This document shows positions 29,628 to 40,770 of a stretch of 64,000 nucleotides of DNA, one piece after another. A program made the translations under genes and the position numbers. The notes under the pieces are model-generated. The model did not search any database and was not told the DNA's origin. It worked only from the letters and a program-made list of their open reading frames with translations. The stretch's first letter is position 1; each line of letters opens with the position of its first letter. The DNA is from Diplonema japonicum (taxonomy: Eukaryota > Euglenozoa > Diplonemea > Diplonemida > Diplonemidae): positions 406,001 through 470,000 of the forward strand of contig OZ025663.1 in NCBI GenBank assembly GCA_964019335.1. The letters run 5' to 3'.

Positions 29628-32335
29628 GTTGGCCATTATTCGCTATTTGTCAAGACAGAAAACCCGTTTTTCTTTAGGAAATTGAACCTTTTCAAGATTA
29701 TGTAAAGAAAGCGGCAACATCTGACCGATAAAGGTACCTTGAATGTGTACATCTGACGAAAGAATCTACTAAAGCTGTCGCAGCCTGTTTTTCTTTTTTT
29801 CTTCTTCTTTTTTTTTTGTTCATTAGCATTGTCTCATTGAGGTCCTGTCATGGTTGCGCCTTATCACAACTAAAGTCCAACCCTGATGGACTTGATAGGT
29901 TATGCTGTTTAGATGTACTTTTCAGCAATAACGAGAACTTGTCATCTTTGTGTGTCGAGTAAAGATCCCCCCCCCCCCACTTTATCAAAAAAACTTTTTT
30001 TTTTTTTTAGGGAAAGTTTTTTCTTCTCTTTACCCACCCTTTGGCCCTCAGTTCAACAATGGTGGGAATGAACTCAGATTTTCTCGATCCTTGAAAATAT
30101 CAATTTCTTTTTTTTTTTTTATTTTTATTTGTTTGGCGATCTCTGGCAACCAGCTTGAACTAACAACAATCGCCGCCTCTTGAATTTGAATATTTTACCT
30201 TTTGAGACCTTCTGACTTCTGCACTACTTTACAGGGCTTAAAGGTATGGCTTGGCTTCCCCCCCCCCTTTTTTTTATCAGGCATCCCTTAAATGTCTCTT
30301 TTTTTATAAACGGTGCACTCCACTCCACTTCCCATGTTTTTTTTTTGTTTTTTTTTTGTTTTCCTTCCACAGAGATGGGACCAGCTTCCCTCTCTTTCTT
30401 TTGTTTCTTTCAGCAAACAAGAAAAAGAAAAAAAGAACTGGGAAAAAAAAAAAGGAAAAAAGAAGAAAAAGAACAAAAAGAGAACAACACCCCTTCCCCT
30501 CTTGCGCGATCTTCCTGTCCCCTTTTTCTCCTTTCTCGCTCCTTAAGTTTCATTTCCTCCTCGCAAAAAAAAAAAAAAAAAAAAAGAAAAAAAAGAAACA
30601 ACAACAAATAATTTTTGTTTTTTTTTTAATTTCAAAGAGCTGAGGGGACACATCCTAGTGTTTAAAGGCCTGATAAGATTACTACAATGTGGTGAGCTAG
30701 TGGCCTATTCCTAAAGACGCTATTTTTTTTTCTTCTTCTTTTTTTCCCCCCCGTTCAAAAAAAAATGACCCCAACAAAAAAATGGAGGGGAGAAAAAAGA
30801 AAAAAAAAAAGAAACTGATATATCAGTGCTTGCTTTGTCTACCTTTTTTTTTTTTTTTTTTATTACCGCACCAGTGGTATACAATCGACATTGAGCAAGT
30901 GGGTAGGGAAAAAAAAAAAAGAAAAGAAAAAAAAAGAATCTTAATTGACAATTGGTGTTAAGGAGTCTTTGACTGTCTAAACAAAATGGGGGCCATTGGC
31001 AACAGTGTTCTTGGGTTAAAGAAGCCACTCCAGGTTTCTGTCCGGCTCGGTCTGGCACGAACCACGCGACGCATCTTTATCCCTGAGCTGATACCAACGA
31101 CGAATAGGGTAGGTTTCTCCTCCCTCTCTTTAATATGTACCTTGTTTCGCGATTATCAAGGTAAAAGAGGAGAAAAAAAAAAAGAATTGTTTATCCCAAA
31201 AGAATTTCTTTTTTTTAAAATAATAAAGAGAGGGGTGGTAGCAGGTGAACTTAACTTTCGTACTTCTAGACCCGTGGCTAAAAAAAAAAAGAAAAAGAAA
31301 AAGAAAAACTCGCTATTTCCACTCTTCCCTTCCCCCCCCCCCTATTATTATTAATTATATGCAAATCTTTAAAATAAAAGATGCAACCAAAAAAAAAAGC
31401 AGAAAAAAAACCAACAAAAACAAAGTGACAATTTAGGACAAAGTTTAAAAGAAAAATGAAGGTGAAAGATAAATTAAAAGGAGAATTTAAAAAGAAAAAA
31501 AAAAGAGAGAACTGGGGCACTAATGCTCTTGAAAAAAAAAGGACGCTCCCTCAACACAGATCTGTTGATGGTTTCAGTTCTACTGTCAAGCAAATTGTAT
31601 TGTGCCTTCTTAGTGGGTGTTGGAAGGAGTGAAAAACCTCTTTTCCTGCACTTAGTGCTTTCTTTTTAAATTCCCTCCCCCCAACCCGCACCTCCGCCTG
31701 GAAGAATACGAAAATTATGAGACCACTACGTATTTCCTTCCTCACCCCCCCCCCTTTTTTTTTCAATGCCACCAAGGGCGAAAATCTGCAGTGGCAGAAA
31801 ACAGTGCGGAATCATTCTCCGAAAGGGCAGAAAAAAAAAAAAAAAAAAAAAAGCAAATTGCTTTTTCTATCACTTTTTTTCATGGATAAAAGAAGAAAAA
31901 AAAAAGATCACCCATTTTTATTTTTTATTTTAATTTTCTGGAAAAAAAAAGGAAAAAGAAATTGTTCTTTATAATGTTATGAATTTATAATGGCGTATTG
32001 CCTCTAAACCGTTCGTATTCCTATCCTTTCCTTGCCGTCCTCCCCCTCCCCCCCCCCCCCCCCCCCAAGCACTTTTTTCACGAGAAGAGCCAGCAGCTTC
32101 CATTCGCTTGGAGTCCCCCCCCCTTTTTTTTCTACTTCCGCTTTCCATCCAAACCTCCCTTATTTATTTGTGCTTCAAACAATGTTATGACATAATTGGC
32201 AACTTGAACACAAATGGCTTATCTTTCTTGCGGGTATTTTTTCTTTCTTTTTTTTTTTCTTTTTTTTTTCTTTTTTTTTTTTTGTTCACTCTTACTTTTA
32301 GAGTTTGTTTGCGAGAAAAAAAAAGAAGAAGAAAG

Positions 32336-32372
<37 letters not shown>

Positions 32373-32907
32373 ACGTACCCCTTACGTTAATTTGTGAAAA
32401 ATTATCCTTTGCCGGGAGAAGAAGAAAAAGAAAAAAGAAAAGAAGAAGAAAAAAATGAACAAAAAAAAAAAAGAAAATCTCTTTTGCTCCACGCCAGATA
32501 TCTGGGGGAGGAAAAGGGAGAAGCGATCGATCTTGGCACAGGATTCTTTTTTAAATTATTCCCTTCATTCTCACACGTAGCGTTCCAACCTTTTTTTTTT
32601 TTTTTTTGGCGGGCCGTTGCTAACCACTTCGTTCCTATCATAGTGAATTTTTTTTTTTTTTTTTTTTCCCTGCAGTAAACACTGCCACACTGCTGTACAG
32701 CCCGTAATGACGTCGCCCGCTTACTCCAATGTGCCTATACTTCAAAACTAGCGTAATAACCCATGGTGACACTCCCACCGCGGCGCGGCGAAACGGAAAA
32801 CTGTGCACTCCCTACCCAGCCACAATTAGCTAGCACAGATTAAGCAAAGTAGTACAAAAGGGAGGCCAGTTCTCTCAAATGCGTTTTTAAAAGCATGTTG
32901 AAAGATA

Positions 32908-32946
<39 letters not shown>

Positions 32947-33507
32947 CCGTTACTTATATGTTGCGCTCCTTTTCCCCCTAGTTTATAGGTTGCAGGTACG
33001 CTGTTATGTGAAGTTTTCGTTGTGTGATGAGAAAAAAGAAGGGAGAAAAAAACAAAAAAGAAGAAGAATAGAAGGTTGTATTGTGAAGGGGATTTTTTTG
33101 TGTCCCCCGAGAAACCTTGGGGGGATGGGTAACGGTAAAATCAAGGTGAAAAGAAATTCTGATCAAAACAAAGCCCCAAAACTTCAAAATGAGTATCGCC
33201 CGGCGACTCTTCCTAGGACAATGGAGAGAGTGAACCTGCGAGGGACATCAACTTTTTGTTTGTTTTTTTTTCCCCCCTCCTTTCCGTTTTCTTCTCTTTC
33301 TCCCCTACTTTTTTGTGTACCTTCTCTTTTTTTTTTTTTTTCTTCTCCCCCTTCTCTTCATCTGATATATCCCTGCTCCAATCACCCTTCTCCTACCATT
33401 TTTGTTTCCCCCTCTCCTTCTTCAGGTTTGTTCCCCAATTCCCTTTCATTTACTTTCTTCCATTCAATTCAATACCAATTATCAAAAAAAGAAATGCACA
33501 AAATAAA
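29408..33507 (+). other. Long gene-poor stretch, homopolymer rich
   Basis: About 4.1 kb of A and T runs with many Lys/Phe-repeat ORFs that I reject. Two points stand out. First, a short coding-like stretch from an ATG at 30986 (MGAIGNSVLGLKKPLQ) is followed by a possible donor near 31110. Second, a homopolymer-free patch lies at about 32680-32905. A 37-T run is at 32910-32946. The LRR gene frame is open upstream of its ATG but is T-run derived. Confidence 0.45.
30986..31109 (+). CDS. Possible short exon of unknown gene
   Basis: The ATG at 30986 opens about 41 codons of mixed, protein-like composition (VSVRLGLARTTRRIFIPE) that end at a GTAGGT donor-like site. A possible second exon follows the AG at about 31242 (coding VNLTFVLLDPWL). 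Everything around it is low complexity. It may be a small gene, a relic or chance. Confidence 0.22.
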
Positions 33508-36081
33508 ATGGAGAAAAAGCGTGAAAGAAACGAGGCAGCGCAGCGTAAGGACACAACAGACATCCTAAAAGACATAAAAGCCCAAGGGGTCCAAATTGAA
33601 CAGATTTCGTACTTGAACCTATCTGGTTGCAACATTACAAATTTAGATGCCTTCGAAGCAGCGGGGCTGCGGTCTCTATCATTCTTAGACTTGAGCGAGA
33701 ACAGGCTTAAGGACTTACGTGGGGTCCTTGACTCACCTGCCATGCCCGTGCTCTGGGCTGTTAGCGCCCAAGGGAACCCCGTCTCAGAGCTTGGCGGGAA
33801 GAAGCGCGTCCTAGGAGGGCTCGACCTCCGCAACACAAAAGCACCCCCCACAGCCGTCGAGAACGTTACGTGTTTCCACCTAAAGGTCAAAGGTAGCCCC
33901 GCTGAGGGGTCCGAAGACCGTTTTTTCGAGAAAATCAAACCCTTGCTCATCGTCGACAACGCAGTCCGGACCACACCCGCAGAGACACATCACTACACAA
34001 AACTGCTCAAAAGGATACACACGAGCTACAAAAAAGCACAAAAACATATATCACTCTCATTATCGTGGGATGCGGGGGAGACACCCTGCCCCGCACGTTT
34101 GCTTCATAGCCTGTACACAGACCTCTACCTTGCGCAGGACGATGACCCACCGTCATCAGACCCCCCGTTCTTCCTTACGGGGTGGGTGGTGCGTCCTGTG
34201 GCGGCATCGGACCTCGTCATGCTTCTCTCATATGTGCTGAGCACCCCCGACCCTGCAGCGTGCCGTGCCATGCTCCACGAAGGCATCGCTGCCATTGCCC
34301 GCCGTCATGACATGTACCCCGCCACTGCGACAACCATCCCCGCGTTGCCCCCTCATGCCTTGGCCGCCTTCCGGTCACTCCTCCTTGCGAGGCTCTCAAT
34401 AGCCCCAACTCCCGACACCCAGCTCACCCTCGTTACGTATGACATGCTCACCTCGTACGGTCTTCCCCGTGGCTCGCTGACACGAAAGCTTCGCGAGGAC
34501 GCCGCTGTCATCACACGCCAAGCTAAAGAGCTGAAAACCGCCGAGCATGCTCACACGCAAGAGGCCCATGCCGAGCGCATGGTGAAGATGAACTACGCGC
34601 AGGAAGTGATGATCCGGAACGAACGGCAGTACTCAAGCAGCAAGTCGTTGCGCATGGTGAAAAAGGAGAAAAAAGGAAGACCCATTACAGCAAACCATGA
34701 GCAGGAACCCGCCCACGAGACACATTTCTTGTCACCTGTGGCAGAGTGCTTGCAGTCCATTCCCCAGGTGCCCAGGAGCCACAGTGCAGGCCCTGCGCCG
34801 TATCGCAAGTACAGCAAGGCAAAAAGGAGCTCCCGTTTGTCGTTGGAGGGCTTTGCCGATGATGAGACTGGACTCCTCCTTTCAGCAAAGGCAAGCCATA
34901 CTAAACATGATACCCTTGCGCCCACCAGGCAGCCTGCCTTCGGGGACCTTGTCGTTATCAACGACTACCTGGGAAGGATCGCTCATATCAGTGCGGAGTC
35001 GGTGGTCTATCTGCAGGACGAAGGCTTCGGCACAATGCAGAGGCATGTGAAACGCGATGACATGGGTAGAATCGTACTGCCAGAGAGCCAACATCAAAAA
35101 CACATCCCTCTTGACCTGCGGTCCCCTGCACGGGTAAGGGAGCGGACGCCCGAACGGAATACCGCCGCAGACGAAGAGGTGAGTGCATACTCAACCAGCC
35201 CAAAGGGGGGCACGAAGTATGTGCTTGTGAACACAAACATCCTGTCGTGGAGACCGCGGGTCGGGTGGGTGGTTTTAAGGCCCACAAGGCCTTCTGTCGG
35301 CGAAAGGGTGGTGGAAGCTGTCACGCATGAGCAAGCTGCTGTCACAAAGGTAGCACTCCAAGAAGTGAGTATCCGACCGTTGGAACACGTGAAATCCGAG
35401 GAAGGAGAAGTCTGCCTCAGGTTGCACGATCTGGCGTGGTTCCCCGGACCACATGGCAACACATGGCAGTACACGAGACCTCCGCCAGTGCACCTTGCAA
35501 AGGGGAATGAGGTCAGGATGCATCTGAGCAGTTCGCCGGAGAATGTTAAGAGGGCTTCTTCGAAGGGAACGATGGAGAGCTTGCTTGAGAAGAGCGGCGA
35601 GGTGGTGATGACACCACGGTGGTCGGAGGTGAGGAGTGGGAACCATGCCTTTGTTGTGAAGGACCCGCAGGTGCCGTGGCACCCGTTTACGGAGGAGAGC
35701 TTGAGGCGGATGGCAGTGAAGAGGCAGCAAATGGACACCAAAGCGGATGTGCAGGGCGACACCATTCGTGCAGGGCCCATGGCATGCTCGACAGCCATGA
35801 TGGGAGCACGGAAGTCGTATGCTGCTGGCACTACCAACCAGTTCATGCCGTCGACGATCCGGACCCAGGTTGCTGCCTTCGCACAGCTGCAAGGACGGCC
35901 AACCTTCCCACGCCCCAAGTCCGCTACCCTTAAGCCACTTCAAAAGCCGGTGGTCCCCACACCTTCAGCCCTCACGGCGGAAGCCCTGCAAAAGGGCACC
36001 GCAACTGTAAGTGAGATCCTCACCGACCACCGCACTCCATCACCCGCACCCGACCCCACGCTCTTCCGGGTGAAGTGGTAG
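33508..36081 (+). CDS. Large LRR-containing protein
   Basis: I place the start at the ATG at 33508 (MEKKRERNEAAQRKD), just before the first LRR; the frame is open further upstream only through T-run-coded Phe. The protein is 857 residues in one exon. Residues about 30-110 have SDS22-like LRRs (ISYLNLSGCNITNLDAF, LSFLDLSENRLKDL). The middle holds a helical domain (about 150-350) and a charged segment. Residues about 470-540 could form a small beta-barrel (AFGDLVVINDYLGRIAHIS, SVVYLQDEGFGTM), and later parts are disordered. It is probably a cytoskeletal or ciliary scaffold; no specific orthologue is recognised. Confidence 0.78.
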   Translation: MEKKRERNEAAQRKDTTDILKDIKAQGVQIEQISYLNLSGCNITNLDAFEAAGLRSLSFLDLSENRLKDLRGVLDSPAMPVLWAVSAQGNPVSELGGKKRVLGGLDLRNTKAPPTAVENVTCFHLKVKGSPAEGSEDRFFEKIKPLLIVDNAVRTTPAETHHYTKLLKRIHTSYKKAQKHISLSLSWDAGETPCPARLLHSLYTDLYLAQDDDPPSSDPPFFLTGWVVRPVAASDLVMLLSYVLSTPDPAACRAMLHEGIAAIARRHDMYPATATTIPALPPHALAAFRSLLLARLSIAPTPDTQLTLVTYDMLTSYGLPRGSLTRKLREDAAVITRQAKELKTAEHAHTQEAHAERMVKMNYAQEVMIRNERQYSSSKSLRMVKKEKKGRPITANHEQEPAHETHFLSPVAECLQSIPQVPRSHSAGPAPYRKYSKAKRSSRLSLEGFADDETGLLLSAKASHTKHDTLAPTRQPAFGDLVVINDYLGRIAHISAESVVYLQDEGFGTMQRHVKRDDMGRIVLPESQHQKHIPLDLRSPARVRERTPERNTAADEEVSAYSTSPKGGTKYVLVNTNILSWRPRVGWVVLRPTRPSVGERVVEAVTHEQAAVTKVALQEVSIRPLEHVKSEEGEVCLRLHDLAWFPGPHGNTWQYTRPPPVHLAKGNEVRMHLSSSPENVKRASSKGTMESLLEKSGEVVMTPRWSEVRSGNHAFVVKDPQVPWHPFTEESLRRMAVKRQQMDTKADVQGDTIRAGPMACSTAMMGARKSYAAGTTNQFMPSTIRTQVAAFAQLQGRPTFPRPKSATLKPLQKPVVPTPSALTAEALQKGTATVSEILTDHRTPSPAPDPTLFRVKW

Positions 36082-36139
36082 TGCTTTTTTTCCTTTACTT
36101 TTCACTCAAAACGTTCCCTATTTTGCACACAGGTACACT

Positions 36140-36334
36140 ATGGGGCCTTCATGGTACCACTCTGTGAATAGGAAAGCGGGTATTTGCATGCAGTGGGACG
36201 CCACAAAGACGGGGTGGGTCTCGAAGTTCCCGGGAATGGAGAAAGGGGCGTGCCCAGACAAAATGTGCTTGAAGCTCAACAAAGGGACGGTTTTGGAGGA
36301 AGAAAAAGGGGACCACAGGGTCCTGATGTATTAA
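36140..36334 (+). CDS. Small cysteine protein, copy 1 of a local pair
   Basis: A 64-residue ORF. It is clearly related to the spliced product of 37046-37297: both have SWxHxV near the start, then GxCMQWDxxK, then a Trp, then GxCPDxxC, and end with DxRVxxY. The conserved residues are three Cys, two Trp, a His and Asp residues, which could bind a metal or form disulphides. It has no signal peptide, so it is probably cytosolic. It starts only 59 nt after the LRR gene's stop, beside a CAG, so it might also be spliced onto a leader. The family is not recognised. Confidence 0.65.
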   Translation: MGPSWYHSVNRKAGICMQWDATKTGWVSKFPGMEKGACPDKMCLKLNKGTVLEEEKGDHRVLMY

Positions 36335-36436
36335 AAAAAAAAAAAACGCCTTCTTTTTTTCTATAGAAAAGAAGTAACAAGACACAACTCACTCCCTATA
36401 CAGAGGAGGGAAAAAAAGAAAAGAAAAAGGAAAACA

Positions 36437-36915
36437 ATGCAAGAGCTATTAATCCTGCTGGGATTGGGTATCGTCTACTCTGGGGTAGGGTTCCTCATGA
36501 AAGCGGTGACAATTTACCCGTACTATGGAGTGGCAACTTTTTTTATCTCTGTTTGCGTGCAGACGCTGTTGGCGTCGAGATATGCAGGGAAGAACAAGGT
36601 GAAGAAGGGGAAATGGACCTTTGAGAAGCTTTTGAACCGGTTCCTCCCTGTGATAATGGCAGGGTCGATCCTAGCTGGTCTCGCAGGCTCCAGTGGAGTC
36701 GTTGCGAGTACCTCTTTCTACATGAAGGTATGTCGTGAAATCGGGAAAAGAAAAAGAAGAAAAAAAAAAAAAAAAAAAAAATGGGGCCGCAGAATCCTAC
36801 TCGCACCTTCGCTAGATGTTGCATCTCTTTCCTCACCGCCCTCCTCCCCTTACGGAACTTACGAGACGCCCTTGAAGAATCTATAGAAAAGCGTGATCTT
36901 AAAAAACACGAGTAG
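36437..36915 (+). CDS. Small multi-pass membrane protein
   Basis: Exons 36437-36727 and 36793-36915 give 137 residues. The intron (36728-36792, 65 nt) is GTATGT, an A run, then GCCGCAG. Splicing swaps a Lys-rich tail for NPTRTFARCCISFLTALL and a charged helix. Hydrophobic segments lie at about residues 3-22 (LLILLGLGIVYSGVGFLM), 30-46 (VATFFISVCVQTLLA) and 71-90 (LPVIMAGSILAGLAG), with a weaker fourth in exon 2. Between segments 2 and 3 is a basic loop. It lies between the two small cysteine proteins. The family is not recognised. Confidence 0.68.
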
Positions 36916-37045
36916 TATAGTTTTTATTTTTATAATGTTACAAAAAGGAAAGCAGCACTCCGTCGAGATATTTTAGTCACAAAAAAAAAAAAAAATCCCC
37001 CCTCTTTTTGTGATACGTTAATTTGTCGTCAGGGGGAAGGGAAGT

Positions 37046-37150
37046 ATGGAGCTGCCTTCCTGGAACCACAGGGTGGACAAGGTGAACGGGATGTGCATGC
37101 AGTGGGACACGTCAAAAGTTAAATGGCCTCTGGGTGTCAAAGAAGTATGA

Positions 37151-37184
<34 letters not shown>

Positions 37185-37297
37185 AATAGTCGTTCGGGAT
37201 ACAAGAAGGAGAGTGCCCTGACCAGCTGTGCGAAGCTTCCGTCAATTCACATGAGCTTATAAAACACGACGACTATCGTGTCGTGAAGTACACTTAA
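37046..37297 (+). CDS. Small cysteine protein, copy 2 (two exons)
   Basis: Exons 37046-37144 and 37190-37297 give 68 residues. The intron (37145-37189, 45 nt) is GTATGA, a 31-A tract and CAATAG; its first codons hold a stop, so an unspliced reading ends at residue 34. The protein aligns with 36140-36334 over its whole length (PSWxH, GxCMQWD, EGxCPDxLC, DxRVxxY), which supports both the intron and the gene. The intron sits between the CMQWD and CPD blocks. The start ATG is the first one after a purine-rich leader. Confidence 0.7.
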
Positions 37298-37361
37298 TGT
37301 TATTATTATTTTTTTCTTTTTCTGCTTCCTTTTCCCCTTACTTTCCTCACCAGGCACCACC

Positions 37362-39114
37362 ATGCGGCCAGTAGACGAAGCCGTAGAGAAGCTCCGAAGG
37401 GGCCCTGCCATCAGCGAATGTATGCTCTGGAACGACCCTTCCCTCAACGTCTCCCTCCCAGCGGGAGAAATGGAGATCCTTTGCAAAGCGCTTAAGGCAC
37501 ACGGCAGGGTCACCACGCTGTCCCTCTCGGGGAATACCATCACAGAGACATCTGCTGTTGTACTCGCGAAGTACATTTCTGTTTGCAAGACTATTAAGGT
37601 GCTTGACCTGTCCTTCTGTGGGCTGAAGGCCAGCTCTCTAATCAAAATCGCACGTTCTATCTGCGGCAACGTAAACCTTGAAGGTGTCCTCCTGAATGCC
37701 AGCTACAACGACATGTCCCCGGAAGGCGCTGTGGAGCTCAGCCGTGCCTTGACGTCCGCCCATTCTTCGGGTCTTAAGCACCTTGTCCTTCGCTTCAACC
37801 CGCTCCTTGAGAAAGGTGTCTCCTCCCTCCTCCTCAACTGCCACAGCCTCGAGTCCCTCGACTGCTCCTACGCTGGAGTCAAGTCCCCCGTCGCGCAGCT
37901 CATCACGTCGCTGTCTTCGTCTTCCATCAAAACAGTACGCCTCTGCGGGATGGAGCTCAAGGGGAATGAGATGCAGATGCTCCTTAGCAGTGTGCCTCTC
38001 GGGTGCACCCTGCTCCTAGATGAAGACTCACCAAAGTATGCTTTTTTTTTGTTACCACATGACCGTCACCACAGGGAGTGCCACTCACCGCAGTGCCTGT
38101 CGCCTGTGTCCGCGTCATCGCCCGTTATGAACAGAGACGTCGAGGAGCTGATGTGGAAGGAGGAGCTGGCAATCCTCAGGGGCGCCATGAACAAGGACAG
38201 GTCGCCTCCGAAGACAGTGCGAACCACGCCCCCCAAGCCTCCTCAGCCTGTGTACACGGAGATGCACAGGTCGCCCCCTAGGTCGGTGTACGTGGAGTCG
38301 CGCAAATCGCCCCCCAAGCCTGCCACGTCGGATGCCTCGCACAGGTCGCCGCCACTGCGCAGCAACGCGACCATCTCGCCGACATCATCGTCCCCACCGC
38401 CGTTGGCGTCATCGCCGTACTACGAGCGCAGCATGTCGAGCGAGCGGTCTGTCAGCAGGCAGGAGTCTTTGGACAGGGTGTCTGTGTCACGGACAGAGGT
38501 CACAAGGAGCGAAACAGCCTCGACAAGGGTGCACACGAGGTCGCCGCCTGTGCAGCAGGACGACGGGACGGTGAAGTCGCTGTCACTGGCGTTGAACGTG
38601 CTGCACGACAACTACAACACCGTCAGCAAGGAGCGCAACTCGTTGAAGATGGAGCTCGAGGCAGAGGTCGCGATGCGGAAGGAGCTAGAGAAGCAGGTGT
38701 CGCAGCTGAGGTACGAGCTGCGGCTGAGGGACTCGCCGAAGAAAGAAGCAAGAGGAACACCACGGGAAACGAGAGAAGAAAGAGCACCCAGAAAGCCTGG
38801 TCGAAGCGTTTCACCTAAGGTAAGGAGCAACTCCGCCTCGAGGAGGCCCCTCGGGGATGTGGCAGGCAATACATTCCGCGAAGAGAAGTCCAAACGCACA
38901 TCCCCTGCACGTGCTCCTACAGCGAGAGTCTTGAAATCAGCTAGCGGTCTGAAGGCAAAACCATGTGGTGCCGGGTATGTGCCTTATTCGAAAATGCTGT
39001 ATTAAAAAAAAAAAAAAAAAAAACAGTAAATCCCCGCCGAGGGGCAACGCCCTGACCCGAACCCTTACGAACAGGTCGCGGAGGACATCCACCTCCACTA
39101 CTGGGAAGTTTTAA
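37362..39114 (+). CDS. LRR (RNI-type) protein with Ser/Pro-rich and coiled-coil regions
   Basis: Exons 37362-38035, 38075-38974 and 39027-39114 give about 553 residues. The introns are 39 nt (in frame, GTATGC, T run, CCACAG) and 52 nt (GTATGT, A run, AACAG). The last exon extends a basic Ser/Thr/Arg-rich tail (SPPRGNALTRTLTNRSRR) that matches upstream composition. Residues about 40-215 have ribonuclease-inhibitor-type LRRs (VTTLSLSGNTITE, IKVLDLSFCGLKASS, LKHLVLRFNPLLE). A disordered SPPK/SPPR-repeat zone follows, then a coiled coil (about 410-455). It may be a microtubule-associated or basal-body scaffold protein. Confidence 0.78.
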
Positions 39115-39636
39115 GTAATGTGGAAAGCGCATTTAGATTTTTTTTTTTTTTTTTTACTCCCGCCTTGTTGGCTTTTTTTATTGTTCATTCTAGAACCCGC
39201 ATCTCCCCTTACCCCCTTAGACTTATACAGATTTTCTTTTTTTTTAAATTACTTCATCCCCTTATTCGATAAAGGCACTGTTTTGTAGTTGTGTGGCGCC
39301 TGAATCTTATTTTTCTTCTTTTTCTTTTTTTTTTTAAAAGTTGTCATTAGAATTTGTTGTTGTTGTTGTTGTTGTTGTTGTTATTCAAGTCGTTTGTTGT
39401 TTTTCCAGAAGTCGGCTAGAAAGAAGAAGGACATGGGAAAGAAATACAATATCAACCCCCCCTTTTTTTTGAATTGTAAAGTTCCCCTCCCCCCCCCCCC
39501 CCCCCCCGCATCGTTCGATAAGTGAATGATTCTATTTATTTTTTTTTCATCCCCTTCCCCACAACGCCGGGGACAAAAAAAAAATCAAGGCGAGAAGACG
39601 GGAGGGGGAAGGGAGAAGAAATATAATAAAAAATAC
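39115..39636 (+). other. Intergenic spacer with TTG microsatellite
   Basis: A 522 nt spacer with a TTG repeat at about 39354-39382, a C run near 39489-39507 and an A-rich leader. I see no gene. Confidence 0.6.
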
Positions 39637-40623
39637 ATGCCACCAAAAGCAGCTGCGGTACCGGTGCTACCCCAACGGCCACAGGTAGGAGCAAAAAAAA
39701 AAAAAAAAGAAAAAAAAGAAACACAACACAACACAACAGACACCTAATGACGTTGCGATACAAAAAACAGAAAGCGCCCTACATGGCATAGAATCGAAGG
39801 GGGACAAGTGGAAGTTGAGAGAACACCAGTCGATGGGTGAGGGGATAAAAACCTTCCACCAGAAAGCCACAATCGAAATCGGGCTACAGGTCTGTGAGAA
39901 GCTTCTAGCTGGGCTGGACGCAAAGGTGGAGAATATACTCCACCAACGGTTAGAACCGCAGGCTGAGAAGGATGAGAAGGGGAAAAAGAAACCGCAGGGT
40001 ACCGACAGTGCGGTGACACCGCAACCCGTCTTCAAAAAAAACGAAATACGTGACGTGACACAGCTGCTGATGAGCTTCTACATGTTCGATAATGGTGCAT
40101 CCTTCAGAAGCACGGGGTCCCCTCCGAAACTAGTGGGAGACCTGAAACAAGAGGTTTGGAACGCAATAGAAGCTGCTAAAGAACAAGGCGATGCCACAGC
40201 GAAGAAAATCAGATCGAAGGCTGTTTTCAACCAGGTGGCCGTGGTTGACTTTCAAATACCTCATGATGACAGCGCAATCGCGCATATGTCAGTCCTTCCC
40301 GCCCCTCGGGGCTTCGACAGGGCAATATGGGAAGAGGTATAAAGAAGGGGAAGGAAAAAAAAAAAAAAAAAAGCCAGATGATACAATACCGAGGGAAGCG
40401 TATCCACCTGAAATGGGTGATGCACTGCCTCAAGAACGAGGTGATCCCGATCGTCACCCGAGACAAGGGCCTGGTCTCCATGTATGGTGTGACCCAATAC
40501 GCTTTGAAAGCGGTCAGCAGGGAAAAGGCACAGTTGCTGAACATCTTAAAGGAACAAGAACGAGTGCGGCATGAAGAGAGCACTGCTTGGGGCGACGGGC
40601 AAAAAGCAAAAGCTGGAAAATGA
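39637..40623 (+). CDS. Unrecognised three-exon protein
   Basis: Exons 39637-39684, 39740-40336 and 40378-40623 give 296 residues. The first intron is 55 nt (GTAGGA, A run, ACAACAG). The second is 41 nt (GTATAA, A run, GCCAG); the nearer AAG acceptor would give a Pro/Asp/Arg-rich tail instead, while the CCAG acceptor gives a clean helical continuation (RIHLKWVMHCLKNEVIPIV). The N-terminus (MPPKAAAVPVLPQRPQ) is Ala/Pro-rich and looks like that of some axonemal adaptors. The middle has a Lys-rich linker. No domain is recognised. Confidence 0.7.
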
Positions 40624-40770
40624 AAATGAACGAGGGGGGGGGGGGGGGGATACATCCACAACATCTATGTTAATACAAAAAGAAAAAGAAATCGCCCCAT
40701 CCCACATTTGCCTAACACACACAAAAGGGAGGGGTAGTGTAGGGGGAGGGGGGAGGGGAGGTGTTGAACA

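Noticed and set aside
30246-30643. Lys/Phe-rich ORFs in the gene desert
   Set aside because: Made almost wholly by A and T runs, with no homology-like content.
33256-33507. N-terminal Phe-rich extension of the LRR protein
   Set aside because: Coded by a T/C-rich spacer; the ATG at 33508 opens a normal protein.
40374-40574. Alternative third exon using the nearer AAG acceptor
   Set aside because: It gives a Pro/Asp/Arg-rich tail; the acceptor at 40377 gives a helical, protein-like end.
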